A stretch of 54,115 nucleotides of DNA, from assembly GCF_001578935.1 (NCBI RefSeq), contig NZ_KQ969524.1, forward strand, positions 1 to 54,115, given 5' to 3'. Positions 43,821 to 52,978 of this stretch are shown one piece after another (position 1 is the stretch's first letter; each line of letters opens with the position of its first letter). Under the pieces are notes generated by a model, which did no database searches, was not told the origin of the DNA, and saw only the letters and a list, made by a program, of their open reading frames with translations. The DNA is from Streptococcus oralis (lineage in GTDB: Bacteria; Bacillota; Bacilli; Lactobacillales; Streptococcaceae). Position numbers and translations under genes: made by a program.

Positions 43821-44141
43821 ATGAATCCAAATATTACTTTTTTAATCATGCTTGTAGGTATGATGGCCTTGATGTTCTTTATGCAACGTTCTCAAAAGAA
43901 ACAAGCACAAAAGCGTATGGAAAGCTTGAACAAGCTTCAAAAAGGCTATGAAGTCATTACAATTGGTGGGCTTTACGGAACAGTTGATGAAGTAGATACT
44001 GAGAAAGGTACAATCGTACTGGATGTAGATGGCGTTTATTTGACCTTTGAATTGGCTGCAATTAAGACCGTTTTGCCACTCAAAGAAGCTGTGACACCAG
44101 AAGGAACAGTTGTTGACGAAGGCGGAGCAATCGAAGAATAA
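43821..44141 (+). CDS. yajC: Preprotein translocase subunit YajC
   Basis: 106 aa. One N-terminal membrane helix (ITFLIMLVGMMALMFFM), then the basic stretch RSQKKQAQKRMESLNKLQKG and the small soluble domain YEVITIGGLYGTVDEVD. It is an accessory of the SecDF-YidC holo-translocon. Ribosome site AAAGGAGAAAA. A terminator follows immediately. Confidence 0.95.
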   Translation: MNPNITFLIMLVGMMALMFFMQRSQKKQAQKRMESLNKLQKGYEVITIGGLYGTVDEVDTEKGTIVLDVDGVYLTFELAAIKTVLPLKEAVTPEGTVVDEGGAIEE

Positions 44142-44168
44142 AACGGGACCTGTCACTCCCGTTTTTCT
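44140..44168 (+). terminator. Terminator after yajC
   Basis: AAAACGGGA-N8-TCCCGTTTTT. The next gene starts 20 bp later, so the phosphatase gene may depend on read-through or a promoter within yajC. Confidence 0.85.
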
Positions 44169-44188
44169 ATGAGACGAGAGGAAAAGGG

Positions 44189-44632
44189 ATGAAAAAAATA
44201 GTATTTGTTTGCCTAGGAAATATCTGTCGTAGCCCCATGGCAGAGTTTGTGATGAAGTCCATGACGAGCGATTACCACGTTGAGAGTCGTGCAACGTCAT
44301 CATGGGAACATGGCAATCCGATTCATAAGGGAACGCAAGGAATTTTCCAGCAATATCAGATTCCGTATGACAAAGATAAAACATCACTTCAGATTGGCAG
44401 GGAAGACTTTGAATCGTTTGATTACATTATCGGTATGGATGCTTCAAACGTTTCAGATCTGCGTCACATGTGTCCTCAGGAACTACAGTACAAGATTTAC
44501 TCTTTTGCATCTGAAAGTGTCCCAGATCCTTGGTATACAGGAGATTTTGAGGAAACCTATGCTCGTATCACAAGTGGATGTCAACGCTGGCTAGATCGAT
44601 TAGAAAAAGAGAGTGATAATGGAAAAGCTTAA
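44189..44632 (+). CDS. Low-molecular-weight protein tyrosine phosphatase
   Basis: 147 aa. P-loop VCLGNICRSPMAEF with nucleophile Cys8 and Arg14, and the general acid in VPDPWYTGDFEETY. It dephosphorylates tyrosine-phosphorylated proteins. In pneumococcus the enzyme in this position (Ptp) has been linked to capsule regulation. It overlaps the downstream MORN gene by 14 bp. Confidence 0.93.
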   Translation: MKKIVFVCLGNICRSPMAEFVMKSMTSDYHVESRATSSWEHGNPIHKGTQGIFQQYQIPYDKDKTSLQIGREDFESFDYIIGMDASNVSDLRHMCPQELQYKIYSFASESVPDPWYTGDFEETYARITSGCQRWLDRLEKESDNGKA

Positions 44633-45032
44633 ACAATTTTATGAGAAGTGTAGAGTTTACCTAACTCGTCCTAGGTTAGAGCTCATTGCAGTAGTTGTAA
44701 TAGCACTCTGTACTCTTTCGGTATTTCTGCTAAATACGCCTAAAAAGGGTGTCCTGACACTTGATGGTGGAGCTCTTGTTTATGATGGCACCTTGGTACG
44801 TGGGAAAATGAATGGTCAAGGAACCCTGACCTTTGAAAATGGAGACCAATATACAGGTGATTTCAACAATGGGGCTTTCAATGGTAAAGGAACCTTCCAG
44901 TCCAAATCTGGCTGGAAATACGAGGGTGATTTTGTAAATGGTCAGGCTGAAGGTCAAGGAAGGTTGACAACAGAGCAAGAAGTTGTCTATGAAGGAACCT
45001 TTAAACAAGGCGTTTTTCAGCAAAAACAGTAG
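44619..45032 (+). CDS. Membrane-anchored MORN-repeat protein
   Basis: 137 aa from ATG 44619; a GTG at 44613 is an alternative. One membrane helix (LELIAVVVIALCTLSVFLL, about 20-38) is followed by four MORN-like repeats: YDGTLVRGKMNGQGTL, YTGDFNNGAFNGKGTF, YEGDFVNGQAEGQGRL and YEGTFKQGVF. The repeats would lie outside the membrane. Function is unknown. It is coupled to the phosphatase gene and followed by a weak hairpin (45031-45056). Confidence 0.88.
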   Translation: MEKLKQFYEKCRVYLTRPRLELIAVVVIALCTLSVFLLNTPKKGVLTLDGGALVYDGTLVRGKMNGQGTLTFENGDQYTGDFNNGAFNGKGTFQSKSGWKYEGDFVNGQAEGQGRLTTEQEVVYEGTFKQGVFQQKQ

Positions 45033-45315
45033 TCTCCAGATGAGGAGGCTATTTTTCAAAATCAAAAAGAAAACGCTTTCTACACTTGGGTTCGATAACT
45101 AACTATCAACTAGAAAAACTTTGTGAAATAAAAAAATATTTTTCATAATTTCACAATCGTCCAGTCAAAACTCTCTTGTGTAGCTATATTGAGAAAAAAT
45201 CACAAACTTAGAAAATTTCTTTGTGAAATGTTTATGAAACTGTTTACAAAGCATAAAAAAAGAGTTATAATAAACTTGTGAAAAAATTAACAAAGGATAA
45301 TATCCTTAAAGGCTA
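45033..45315 (+). promoter_or_regulatory. adhE control region: cre, Rex boxes, promoter
   Basis: The 294-bp gap holds: AAGAAAACGCTTTCT (45067-45081), 14/15 to the cre consensus; TTTGTGAAAT and ATTTCACAAT half-sites (about 45119-45158); TTTGTGAAATGTTTATGAAA (about 45221-45240); promoter TTTACA (45243-45248), 17-bp spacer, TATAAT (45266-45271); and TTGTGAAAAAATTAACAA (45276-45293), one mismatch from the Rex operator TTGTGAA-N4-TTCACAA, covering the transcript start. Regulation by NADH/NAD+ via Rex and by CcpA is expected. Confidence 0.75.
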
Positions 45316-45326
45316 TGGAGGATAAT

Positions 45327-47978
45327 ATGGCTGATAAAAAAACAGTAACACCAGAGGAAAAACAACTTGCTGCTGAAAAGCATGTCGACGGTCTCGTGAA
45401 AAAAGCCTTGGTTGCGCTTGATGAAATGCGCAAGTTGAACCAAGAGCAAGTTGACTACATCGTGGCAAAAGCTTCGGTTGCCGCACTTGACGCGCACGGT
45501 ATCCTTGCACAACATGCAGTTGAAGAAACTGGTCGTGGAGTATTTGAAGATAAGGCGACAAAAAATCTATTTGCCTGCGAACACGTAGTGAACAATATGC
45601 GTGGAGTTAAAACAGTTGGAGTTATCGAAGATGATCCAATTACAGGTTTGACAAAGATTGCGGAACCTGTCGGGGTAATCTGTGGTGTCACTCCGACAAC
45701 AAACCCAACTTCAACAGCGATTTTCAAATCACTCATTGCCTTGAAAACACGTAACCCAATCGTTTTTGCTTTCCATCCATCAGCTCAAGAATCATCAGCT
45801 CACGCTGCACAAATCGTTCGTGATGCAGCCATTGCAGCTGGTGCTCCTGAAAACTGTGTTCAATGGATTACAGAGCCATCTATGGAAGCAACTGGAGCAC
45901 TTATGAACCATGAAGGTGTTGCGACTATCCTCGCAACTGGTGGGAATGCTATGGTTAAAGCTGCATACTCATGCGGGAAACCAGCTCTTGGGGTAGGTGC
46001 CGGAAACGTTCCTGCCTATGTAGAAAAATCTGCTGACCTTCGCCAAGCTGCTCATGACATCGTTATGTCTAAATCATTTGATAATGGGATGGTCTGTGCA
46101 TCAGAACAAGCAGTTATCATTGATAAAGAAGTGTATGACGAATTTGTAGAAGAATTCAAATCATACCACACTTACTTTGTAAACAAGAAAGAAAAAGCAC
46201 TTCTTGAAGAATTCTGTTTTGGCGTGAAAGCTAACAGCAAAAACTGTGCAGGTGCTAAACTAAATGCAAACATCGTTGGTAAACCAGCAGCATGGATTGC
46301 TGAACAAGCAGGATTTAGCGTTCCAGAAGGAACAAACATCTTGGCTGCAGAATGTGCAGAAGTAGGGCCAAAAGAACCATTGACTCGTGAAAAATTGTCA
46401 CCAGTTATCGCTGTCCTAAAAGCTGAAGATACAGAAGACGGTCTTAAAAAAGCTCGTCAAATGGTTGAGTTTAACGGACTTGGTCACTCAGCAGCTATCC
46501 ATACAAAAGATGAAGCTCTTGCTAAACGCTTTGGTACAGAAATCAAAGCAATGCGTATTATCTGGAACTCTCCATCTACTTTCGGTGGTATCGGTGACGT
46601 ATACAATGCCTTCATCCCATCACTGACACTTGGATGTGGTTCATACGGACGCAACTCAGTCGGTGATAACGTAAGTGCGATCAACCTTCTAAACATAAAG
46701 AAAGTAGGGAAACGTAGAAATAATATGCAATGGTTTAAAGTTCCTTCAAAAATTTACTTCGAACGCAATTCTATCCAATACCTTCAAACATGTGAAGATA
46801 TTGAACGCGTTATGATTGTTACAGACAAATCGATCGAAAAACTTGGCTTTGTTCAACGTGTTATCGATCAATTGAATGCACGTAGTAACCGTGTAACGAT
46901 CCAAGTCTTCTCAGATGTTGAACCAGATCCAGACATCACAACTGTAGAACGTGGTGCCGAAGTGATGAAAGCATTTGAACCGGATACCATTATCGCTCTT
47001 GGTGGTGGTTCTCCGATGGACGCGGCCAAAGTAATGTGGCTCTTCTATGAACAACCAGAAATCGACTTCCGTGACTTGGTTCAAAAATTCATGGACATCC
47101 GTAAACGTGCCTTCCGCTTCCCATCACTTGGTAAGAAAGCGAAGTACATCGGTATCCCAACAACTTCAGGTACAGGTTCAGAAGTAACACCATTTGCCGT
47201 TATCTCTGATAAGAAAAACAACCGCAAATACCCATTGGCTGACTACTCATTGACACCAACTATTGCCATTGTTGACCCTGCTTTGGTTGAGTCAGTTCCA
47301 GACTTCATCGCTGCAGATACAGGTATGGACGTCTTGACTCACGCTACTGAAGCCTACACTTCAAACTTTGCTAACGACTACACAGACGGTATCGCCCTTC
47401 AAACAATCAAACTTGTTTTTGAATGGTTGGAAAAATCAGTTAAGACAGCTGATCCAGAAGCTCGTGAGAAAATGCACAATGCGTCTACAATGGCTGGTAT
47501 GGCCTTCGCCAATGCCTTCCTTGGTATGAGCCACTCAATGGCCCACAAGATTGGTGGTGTTCACCATACTGTTCACGGACGTACAAATGCAATCTTGCTT
47601 CCATACGTTATCCGTTACAATGGTACTCGCCCATCTAAGACAACTACATGGCCTAAGTACAACTACTGGAAAGCTGATGAGAAATTCCAAGACATCGCGA
47701 AAATGCTTGGATTGCCTCACTCAACTCCAGAAGAAGCGGTTGAAGCGTATGCCAAAGCAGTTTACGATCTTGGTGAAGCAGTTGGAATCACAATGAACTT
47801 CAAAGGCTTTGGAATTGATGAAAAAGCTTGGAAAGACAGCTTGCATGAAATTGCCTTGCTTGCTTATGAAGACCAATGTTCACCTGCAAACCCACGCTTG
47901 CCGATGGTAGCTGACATGGAAGAAATCATGGCAGATGCATACTATGGTTACGCAGAACGTCCAGGACGTCGTAAATAA
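45327..47978 (+). CDS. adhE: Bifunctional aldehyde-alcohol dehydrogenase
   Basis: 883 aa from ATG 45327, with GGAGG (45317-45321) upstream; an in-frame ATG at 45315 lacks a site. N-terminal CoA-acylating aldehyde dehydrogenase (about 1-440, catalytic Cys in DNGMVCASEQ, about 255). The C-terminal iron alcohol dehydrogenase (about 460-883) has IALGGGSPMDAAK, TTSGTGSEVTPFAV and metal-binding MSHSMAHKIGGVHHTVHG. It reduces acetyl-CoA to ethanol, regenerating NAD+ in mixed-acid fermentation. Family members form spirosomes. Confidence 0.97.
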   Translation: MADKKTVTPEEKQLAAEKHVDGLVKKALVALDEMRKLNQEQVDYIVAKASVAALDAHGILAQHAVEETGRGVFEDKATKNLFACEHVVNNMRGVKTVGVIEDDPITGLTKIAEPVGVICGVTPTTNPTSTAIFKSLIALKTRNPIVFAFHPSAQESSAHAAQIVRDAAIAAGAPENCVQWITEPSMEATGALMNHEGVATILATGGNAMVKAAYSCGKPALGVGAGNVPAYVEKSADLRQAAHDIVMSKSFDNGMVCASEQAVIIDKEVYDEFVEEFKSYHTYFVNKKEKALLEEFCFGVKANSKNCAGAKLNANIVGKPAAWIAEQAGFSVPEGTNILAAECAEVGPKEPLTREKLSPVIAVLKAEDTEDGLKKARQMVEFNGLGHSAAIHTKDEALAKRFGTEIKAMRIIWNSPSTFGGIGDVYNAFIPSLTLGCGSYGRNSVGDNVSAINLLNIKKVGKRRNNMQWFKVPSKIYFERNSIQYLQTCEDIERVMIVTDKSIEKLGFVQRVIDQLNARSNRVTIQVFSDVEPDPDITTVERGAEVMKAFEPDTIIALGGGSPMDAAKVMWLFYEQPEIDFRDLVQKFMDIRKRAFRFPSLGKKAKYIGIPTTSGTGSEVTPFAVISDKKNNRKYPLADYSLTPTIAIVDPALVESVPDFIAADTGMDVLTHATEAYTSNFANDYTDGIALQTIKLVFEWLEKSVKTADPEAREKMHNASTMAGMAFANAFLGMSHSMAHKIGGVHHTVHGRTNAILLPYVIRYNGTRPSKTTTWPKYNYWKADEKFQDIAKMLGLPHSTPEEAVEAYAKAVYDLGEAVGITMNFKGFGIDEKAWKDSLHEIALLAYEDQCSPANPRLPMVADMEEIMADAYYGYAERPGRRK

Positions 47979-47992
47979 TCGTTTATCAGCCT

Positions 47993-48021
47993 AGAGGCAG
48001 GGGTAATCCTGTCTCTTTTTT
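47993..48021 (+). terminator. Terminator after adhE
   Basis: AGAGGCAGG-GGTAAT-CCTGTCTCT with one G-T pair, then TTTTT. Confidence 0.82.
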
Positions 48022-48298
48022 GTAAACTCTGAAAGAGTTGAAATTGTAGTTTCACCTTGATAATGAAGAGAATATGCAGATATTATAAAAGATTCTAGAG
48101 ATATGCTTTGGAAATAAAAGAATGGATGAATAAAAAGGGGGGAGAAAAAGTAGAAAAGCAGGAGAGAAAATCAACGCCCGTACTTGCAATTAAACTCAAA
48201 TAGTTATATAATAGGTTTGTTGAAAGGTGATTTGTAGTGATTCAAGTTACTCTTTTCACAATAAAATTTTCATGATTTTCATAAGGAGGAAATCACTA
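48022..48298 (+). promoter_or_regulatory. gapA upstream region and promoter
   Basis: A strong promoter TTGCAA (48184-48189), 17-bp spacer, TATAAT (48207-48212) gives a leader of about 80 nt with AAGGAGG before the ATG. The 160 bp upstream are purine-rich; I see no operator, hairpin or ORF there. Confidence 0.75.
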
Positions 48299-49306
48299 AT
48301 GGTAGTTAAAGTTGGTATTAACGGTTTCGGACGTATCGGTCGTCTTGCTTTCCGCCGTATCCAAAACGTAGAAGGTGTTGAAGTTACTCGCATCAACGAC
48401 CTTACAGATCCAGTTATGCTTGCACACTTGTTGAAATACGACACAACTCAAGGTCGTTTCGACGGTACTGTAGAAGTTAAAGAAGGTGGATTCGAAGTTA
48501 ACGGTAAATTCGTTAAAGTTTCTGCTGAACGTGATCCAGAACAAATCGACTGGGCTACTGACGGTGTAGAAATCGTTCTTGAAGCAACTGGTTTCTTCGC
48601 TAAGAAAGAAGCAGCTGAAAAACACCTTAAAGGTGGAGCTAAGAAAGTTGTTATCACTGCTCCTGGTGGAAACGATGTTAAAACAATCGTATTCAACACT
48701 AACCACGACGTTCTTGACGGTACTGAAACAGTTATCTCAGGTGCTTCATGTACTACAAACTGCTTGGCTCCAATGGCTAAAGCTCTTCAAGACAACTTCG
48801 GTGTTGTAGAAGGATTGATGACTACTATCCACGCTTACACTGGTGACCAAATGATCCTTGACGGACCACACCGTGGTGGTGACCTTCGTCGTGCTCGCGC
48901 TGGTGCAGCAAACATCGTTCCTAACTCAACTGGTGCTGCTAAAGCTATCGGTCTTGTAATCCCAGAATTGAACGGTAAACTTGACGGATCTGCACAACGC
49001 GTTCCAACTCCAACTGGATCAGTTACTGAATTGGTAGCAGTTCTTGAAAAGAACGTTACTGTTGATGAAGTGAACGCAGCTATGAAAGCAGCTTCAAACG
49101 AATCATACGGTTACACAGAAGATCCAATCGTATCTTCAGATATCGTAGGTATGTCTTACGGTTCATTGTTTGACGCAACTCAAACTAAAGTTCTTGACGT
49201 TGACGGTAAACAATTGGTTAAAGTTGTATCATGGTACGACAACGAAATGTCATACACTGCACAACTTGTACGTACTCTTGAATACTTTGCAAAAATCGCT
49301 AAATAA
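48299..49306 (+). CDS. gapA: Glyceraldehyde-3-phosphate dehydrogenase
   Basis: 335 aa from ATG 48299, which follows AAGGAGGAAATC; the frame open from 48227 is upstream noise. NAD-binding [18 protein letters not shown], active-site [12 protein letters not shown] with Cys151, and catalytic His178 in [10 protein letters not shown]. Very strong codon bias, as expected for a highly expressed glycolytic gene. Converts glyceraldehyde-3-P to 1,3-bisphosphoglycerate with NAD+. Confidence 0.98.
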   Translation: MVVKVGINGFGRIGRLAFRRIQNVEGVEVTRINDLTDPVMLAHLLKYDTTQGRFDGTVEVKEGGFEVNGKFVKVSAERDPEQIDWATDGVEIVLEATGFFAKKEAAEKHLKGGAKKVVITAPGGNDVKTIVFNTNHDVLDGTETVISGASCTTNCLAPMAKALQDNFGVVEGLMTTIHAYTGDQMILDGPHRGGDLRRARAGAANIVPNSTGAAKAIGLVIPELNGKLDGSAQRVPTPTGSVTELVAVLEKNVTVDEVNAAMKAASNESYGYTEDPIVSSDIVGMSYGSLFDATQTKVLDVDGKQLVKVVSWYDNEMSYTAQLVRTLEYFAKIAK

Positions 49307-49320
49307 TTCTTGAGTCAATA

Positions 49321-49351
49321 AAAGCAAGGCCTTCTGGTCTTGCTTTTTTGT
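49321..49351 (+). terminator. Terminator after gapA
   Basis: AAAAGCAAGGCC-TTCT-GGTCTTGCTTTTTT with T-run. The A-rich left side also lets it serve the converging rluD-type gene ending at 49373. Confidence 0.88.
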
Positions 49352-49372
49352 ATAGAAAAATGGATGATAGTG

Positions 49373-50248
49373 TCATCCATTTTGTTTTAATACTGTTTCG
49401 AAAGTATCCGAGAGGGCAGTAAAACTCAATTGTTCTAAGGTGAGTGGATGAGTAAAGGAAAGTCGGAAGGCATGGAGCATGAGCCTGCTTACTTTTGAAC
49501 TAGAGTTATAGAGAGGATCGCCCAGGATAGGGTGCTTATGACGAGAAAGGTGAACACGAATCTGATGCGTTCGACCGGTCTTTAGTTTGCAACGGACAAG
49601 GGTAGTCTGATTTGGAAATTGCTTTAATCGACTGATATGTGTTTCAGCATATTGTCCATTTTTTGCATCGACTATTCTTTTTCTACGATCGTGTCGATCA
49701 CGACCAATTTTATCTCGAAAGACAAGTTCTTTACTCTCTACTCGCCCTTCTATAAGTGCCCAGTACTCACGAGCGATTTCCTTTTTTTCCAACAAACGAT
49801 TGAGGATGGGTAAGATAAAAGGATTTTTAGCAAAAAGCACTAAACCGCTTGTTTCCATATCCAGACGATGAACGACATAACAGGTTTGGCCAACGTAGGC
49901 AGAGACGTGATTGAGAAGGGCGATTTCACCAGGTTGATTTCCGTGAGTTTTCATTCCTTCTGGCTTGTTGACGATAATGAGATGTTGGTCTTGGTAAATC
50001 TCTTGAACGAGGTCTGGATTGCCCCGAAGGATTTCTTTTTTGGGATAATCTTCCTCGTCAAAAGTCAACTGGCAAATGTCACCTGGTTTGACCATCTCGT
50101 TCCAGTGAACCTCTTCGTGGTTAATTAAGATGTTCTTCTTTATTCTCAAAAAATGACGGATTTTTCTAGGGATGAGGAGTTGTTCCTCTAGGAATTGTTT
50201 GACCGTCATTTGAGGCAAGGATTCGGGTAATGTAAATGTGAATTGCAT
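49373..50248 (-). CDS. RluD-family pseudouridine synthase
   Basis: 291 aa. An S4-like N-terminal part (about 12-60, VKQFLEEQLLIPRKIRHFL) is followed by the RluA/RluD catalytic domain: DQHLIIVNKPEGMKTHG, the active-site block VVHRLDMETSGLVLFAKN with Asp130, and RTHQIRVHLSRHKHPILGDPLY. It isomerises uridine in rRNA or tRNA; the exact site cannot be read from sequence. TGTTACAAT ends six bases before ATG 50248 and there is no ribosome site, so the message is probably leaderless. Divergent from pbp2a. Confidence 0.93.
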   Translation of the reverse strand: MQFTFTLPESLPQMTVKQFLEEQLLIPRKIRHFLRIKKNILINHEEVHWNEMVKPGDICQLTFDEEDYPKKEILRGNPDLVQEIYQDQHLIIVNKPEGMKTHGNQPGEIALLNHVSAYVGQTCYVVHRLDMETSGLVLFAKNPFILPILNRLLEKKEIAREYWALIEGRVESKELVFRDKIGRDRHDRRKRIVDAKNGQYAETHISRLKQFPNQTTLVRCKLKTGRTHQIRVHLSRHKHPILGDPLYNSSSKVSRLMLHAFRLSFTHPLTLEQLSFTALSDTFETVLKQNG

Positions 50249-50334
50249 ACAGATATTGTAACAAAAAAAGCCCTATTTGGATAGGGAGTAGCTAAATTCT
50301 TGAGTTCCCATGGTGAAGATGATAAAATAAACGC

Positions 50335-52530
50335 ATGAAATTAGATAAATTATTTGAGAAGTTTCTTTCTCTCTTTAAAAAAGAAACGAGTGAATCGGCG
50401 GAGTCTGATTCTACTAGCATGCGTCGTTCACGGAGCGATAGAAAAAAATTGTCCCAAGTAGGTCCAATTCGGAAATTTTGGCGTCGTTATCATCTGACAA
50501 AGATCGTCATCATTTTAGGGTTAAGTGCAGGTTTGCTAGTAGGAACCTACCTATTTGCGATAGCCAAGTCGACCAATGTCAATGACTTGCAAAATGCCTT
50601 GAAAACGCGAACTCTGATTTTTGACCGCGAAGAAAAAGAGGCAGGAGCCCTATCAGGCCAAAAGGGAACCTATGTTGAACTGACAGATATCAGTAAAGAC
50701 TTGCAAAATGCTGTCGTCGCGACAGAGGACCGTTCCTTTTATAAAAATGATGGGATTAACTACGGTCGTTTCTTTCTAGCTATCCTTACAGCGGGTCGTT
50801 CTGGAGGGGGATCCACCATCACTCAACAGTTGGCGAAAAATGCCTATCTTTCCCAGGACCAGACCGTTGAACGGAAGGCCAAGGAGTTTTTCCTTGCCTT
50901 AGAGTTGACCAAGAAATACAGCAAGGAGCAAATCCTTACTATGTACCTCAATAATGCCTACTTCGGAAATGGGGTGTGGGGTGTTGAAGATGCGAGTAAG
51001 AAATATTTCGGTGTATCGGCTTCACAACTAACGCTTGATCAGGCGGCAACTCTAGCAGGGATGCTCAAGGGGCCAGAATTGTATAATCCACTAAATTCTG
51101 TTGAGACTTCGACCAACCGCAGGGATACTGTTTTGCAAAATATGGTTGCGGCGGGTTATATTGATAAAAATCAAGAAACCGAAGCGGCTGGAGTAGATAT
51201 GGCTTCTCAACTGCAAGATAAGTATGAAGGCAAGGTTTCAGATTATCGTTACCCGTCCTATTTTGATGCAGTTGTCAACGAAGCAGTTTCCAAGTATAAT
51301 CTCACAGAGGAAGAGATTGTCAACAACGGCTATCGCATCTATACAGAGCTTGACCAAAACTACCAAGCAAACATGCAGGTTATTTACGAAAACACTTCGC
51401 TATTTCCAACAGCAGAAGACGGAACGCATGCCGAATCAGGTAGTGTCGCTCTAGAACCCAAGACCGGTGGAGTGCGTGGAGTTGTTGGTCGTGTAGCTGG
51501 TGATGACAAACCAGGTTTCCGTAATTTTAACTATGCCACTCAGTCTAAGCGTAGCCCAGGCTCAACCATTAAACCTTTAGTCGTTTATACACCCGCAGTA
51601 GAAGCAGGATGGGCCTTGAACAAGCAATTGGATAATCATACGATGCAGTACAACAGTTATCAAGTAGACAACTATGCAGGTATTAAGACATCTCCAGAAG
51701 TACCTATGTATCAGGCCTTGGCGGAATCACTCAACCTACCTGCTGTTGCGACTGTAAACGAATTAGGTATTGACAAAGCTTTTGATGCTGGGGAGAGATT
51801 TGGTCTGAATATGGAAAATGTTGATCGAGTTCTTGGAGTTGCTCTTGGTGGAGGTGTGGAGACGAATCCTCTCCAGATGGCGCAAGCCTATGCAGTCTTT
51901 GCTAATGGAGGTCTGATGCCTGAAGCGCATTTTATCACTCGTATTGAAAATGCCAGTGGTCAGCTCATCAAGAGTCATAAAAATTCTCAAAAACGAGTGA
52001 TTGATAAGTCTGTAGCTGATAAAATGACCAGTATGATGCTAGGGACATTTACCAATGGTACAGGAATTAGTTCGTCACCAGCGGATTACGTTATGGCTGG
52101 TAAAACGGGTACGACTGAAGCTGTTTTCAACCCAGAATATACCAGTGACCAGTGGGTGATTGGTTATACTCCAGATGTGGTAATTACCCACTGGCTCGGC
52201 TTCCCGACGACGGATGAGAACCATTATCTAGCAGGTTCGACCTCAAATGGAGCAGCCCATGTCTTTAGAAGTATGGCTAATACCATTTTGCCATACACTC
52301 CAGGTAGCACTTTTACAGTTGAGAATGCTTATAAACAAAATGGGATTGAACCTGAAAATACGAAAAAGCAGGTTGTTGAAAATGAAACGAACCAGTCCGA
52401 GGATCCGCTAGAAGATATTCGTAGCCGAGCTCAAAATCTTGTAGACGAAGCGGGACGTGCGATTTCGGATGCAAAGATAAAAGAAAAAGCCCAGACAATC
52501 TGGGACTCTTTCGTCAATCTCTTTCGTTAA
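50335..52530 (+). CDS. pbp2a: Penicillin-binding protein 2A, class A bifunctional
   Basis: 731 aa. A basic cytoplasmic N-terminus precedes one membrane helix (about 56-77, VIILGLSAGLLVGTYLFAIA). The glycosyltransferase GT51 domain has catalytic Glu in VVATEDRSFYKNDGINYGRF (about 129) and GGSTITQQLAKNAYLSQ. The transpeptidase has SxxK in SPGSTIKPLVVY (Ser about 409), SLN (about 464) and KTGTT (about 588). It polymerises and cross-links peptidoglycan outside the membrane. TTGAGT (50300-50305), 17 bp, extended -10 TGATAAAAT (50320-50328) ends six bases before the ATG, with no ribosome site: probably leaderless. Confidence 0.97.
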   Translation: MKLDKLFEKFLSLFKKETSESAESDSTSMRRSRSDRKKLSQVGPIRKFWRRYHLTKIVIILGLSAGLLVGTYLFAIAKSTNVNDLQNALKTRTLIFDREEKEAGALSGQKGTYVELTDISKDLQNAVVATEDRSFYKNDGINYGRFFLAILTAGRSGGGSTITQQLAKNAYLSQDQTVERKAKEFFLALELTKKYSKEQILTMYLNNAYFGNGVWGVEDASKKYFGVSASQLTLDQAATLAGMLKGPELYNPLNSVETSTNRRDTVLQNMVAAGYIDKNQETEAAGVDMASQLQDKYEGKVSDYRYPSYFDAVVNEAVSKYNLTEEEIVNNGYRIYTELDQNYQANMQVIYENTSLFPTAEDGTHAESGSVALEPKTGGVRGVVGRVAGDDKPGFRNFNYATQSKRSPGSTIKPLVVYTPAVEAGWALNKQLDNHTMQYNSYQVDNYAGIKTSPEVPMYQALAESLNLPAVATVNELGIDKAFDAGERFGLNMENVDRVLGVALGGGVETNPLQMAQAYAVFANGGLMPEAHFITRIENASGQLIKSHKNSQKRVIDKSVADKMTSMMLGTFTNGTGISSSPADYVMAGKTGTTEAVFNPEYTSDQWVIGYTPDVVITHWLGFPTTDENHYLAGSTSNGAAHVFRSMANTILPYTPGSTFTVENAYKQNGIEPENTKKQVVENETNQSEDPLEDIRSRAQNLVDEAGRAISDAKIKEKAQTIWDSFVNLFR

Positions 52531-52582
52531 GAGGCTTGTCAAAGCCTAGGTTTCTTGTTATAATAGATAAGATGGAGGCGTT

Positions 52583-52735
52583 ATGGCACTAAAAAAAGCA
52601 AGCCTAGCTTGTGCAGTTTGCGGTTCAAGGAATTACTCAATCAAAATTAGTGGGAACCCCAAGCCAACACGACTAGAAGTAAATAAATTTTGTAAACATT
52701 GTGGAAAATATACGACACATAGAGAAACGAGATAG
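52583..52735 (+). CDS. rpmG: 50S ribosomal protein L33
   Basis: 50 aa ([20 protein letters not shown]...), ATG 52583 after GATGGAGGCG. Two CxxC pairs (CAVC, CKHC) make a zinc ribbon, so it is the zinc-binding form. It is followed after 9 bp by secE and then nusG, the usual rpmG-secE-nusG cluster. Confidence 0.96.
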   Translation: MALKKASLACAVCGSRNYSIKISGNPKPTRLEVNKFCKHCGKYTTHRETR

Positions 52736-52744
52736 GAGAGAACG

Positions 52745-52921
52745 ATGGGTTTTATTAAGGATATTTTTAAACTTCTTAAAGAAACAACTTGGCCAACTCG
52801 CAAAGAAAGCTGGAGAGATTTTCGCTCTATTATGGAATACACAGCCTTCTTTGTGGTCATCATTTACATTTTTGACCAGTTGATTGTTTCAGGTTTGATT
52901 CGATTTATTAACATTTTTTAG
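52745..52921 (+). CDS. secE: Preprotein translocase subunit SecE
   Basis: 58 aa. Short amphipathic start MGFIKDIFKLLKETTWPTRK with the conserved TTWPTRKE block, then one membrane helix (YTAFFVVIIYIFDQLIVSG). It clamps SecY in the translocon. Ribosome site AGGAGAG after rpmG. Confidence 0.96.
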   Translation: MGFIKDIFKLLKETTWPTRKESWRDFRSIMEYTAFFVVIIYIFDQLIVSGLIRFINIF

Positions 52922-52978
52922 AAGAAAAGTGGAGAACTTCTGCTAGCTTTCTTCTATATATGTATGAAAGGAAATATC

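Noticed and set aside
50262..50286. CCCTAT-TTGG-ATAGGG hairpin with a T-run on the minus strand, as an rluD attenuator
   Set aside because: The predicted rluD transcript starts at its ATG, downstream of the hairpin, so it cannot be in the leader. It may simply stop antisense transcripts from the pbp2a side.
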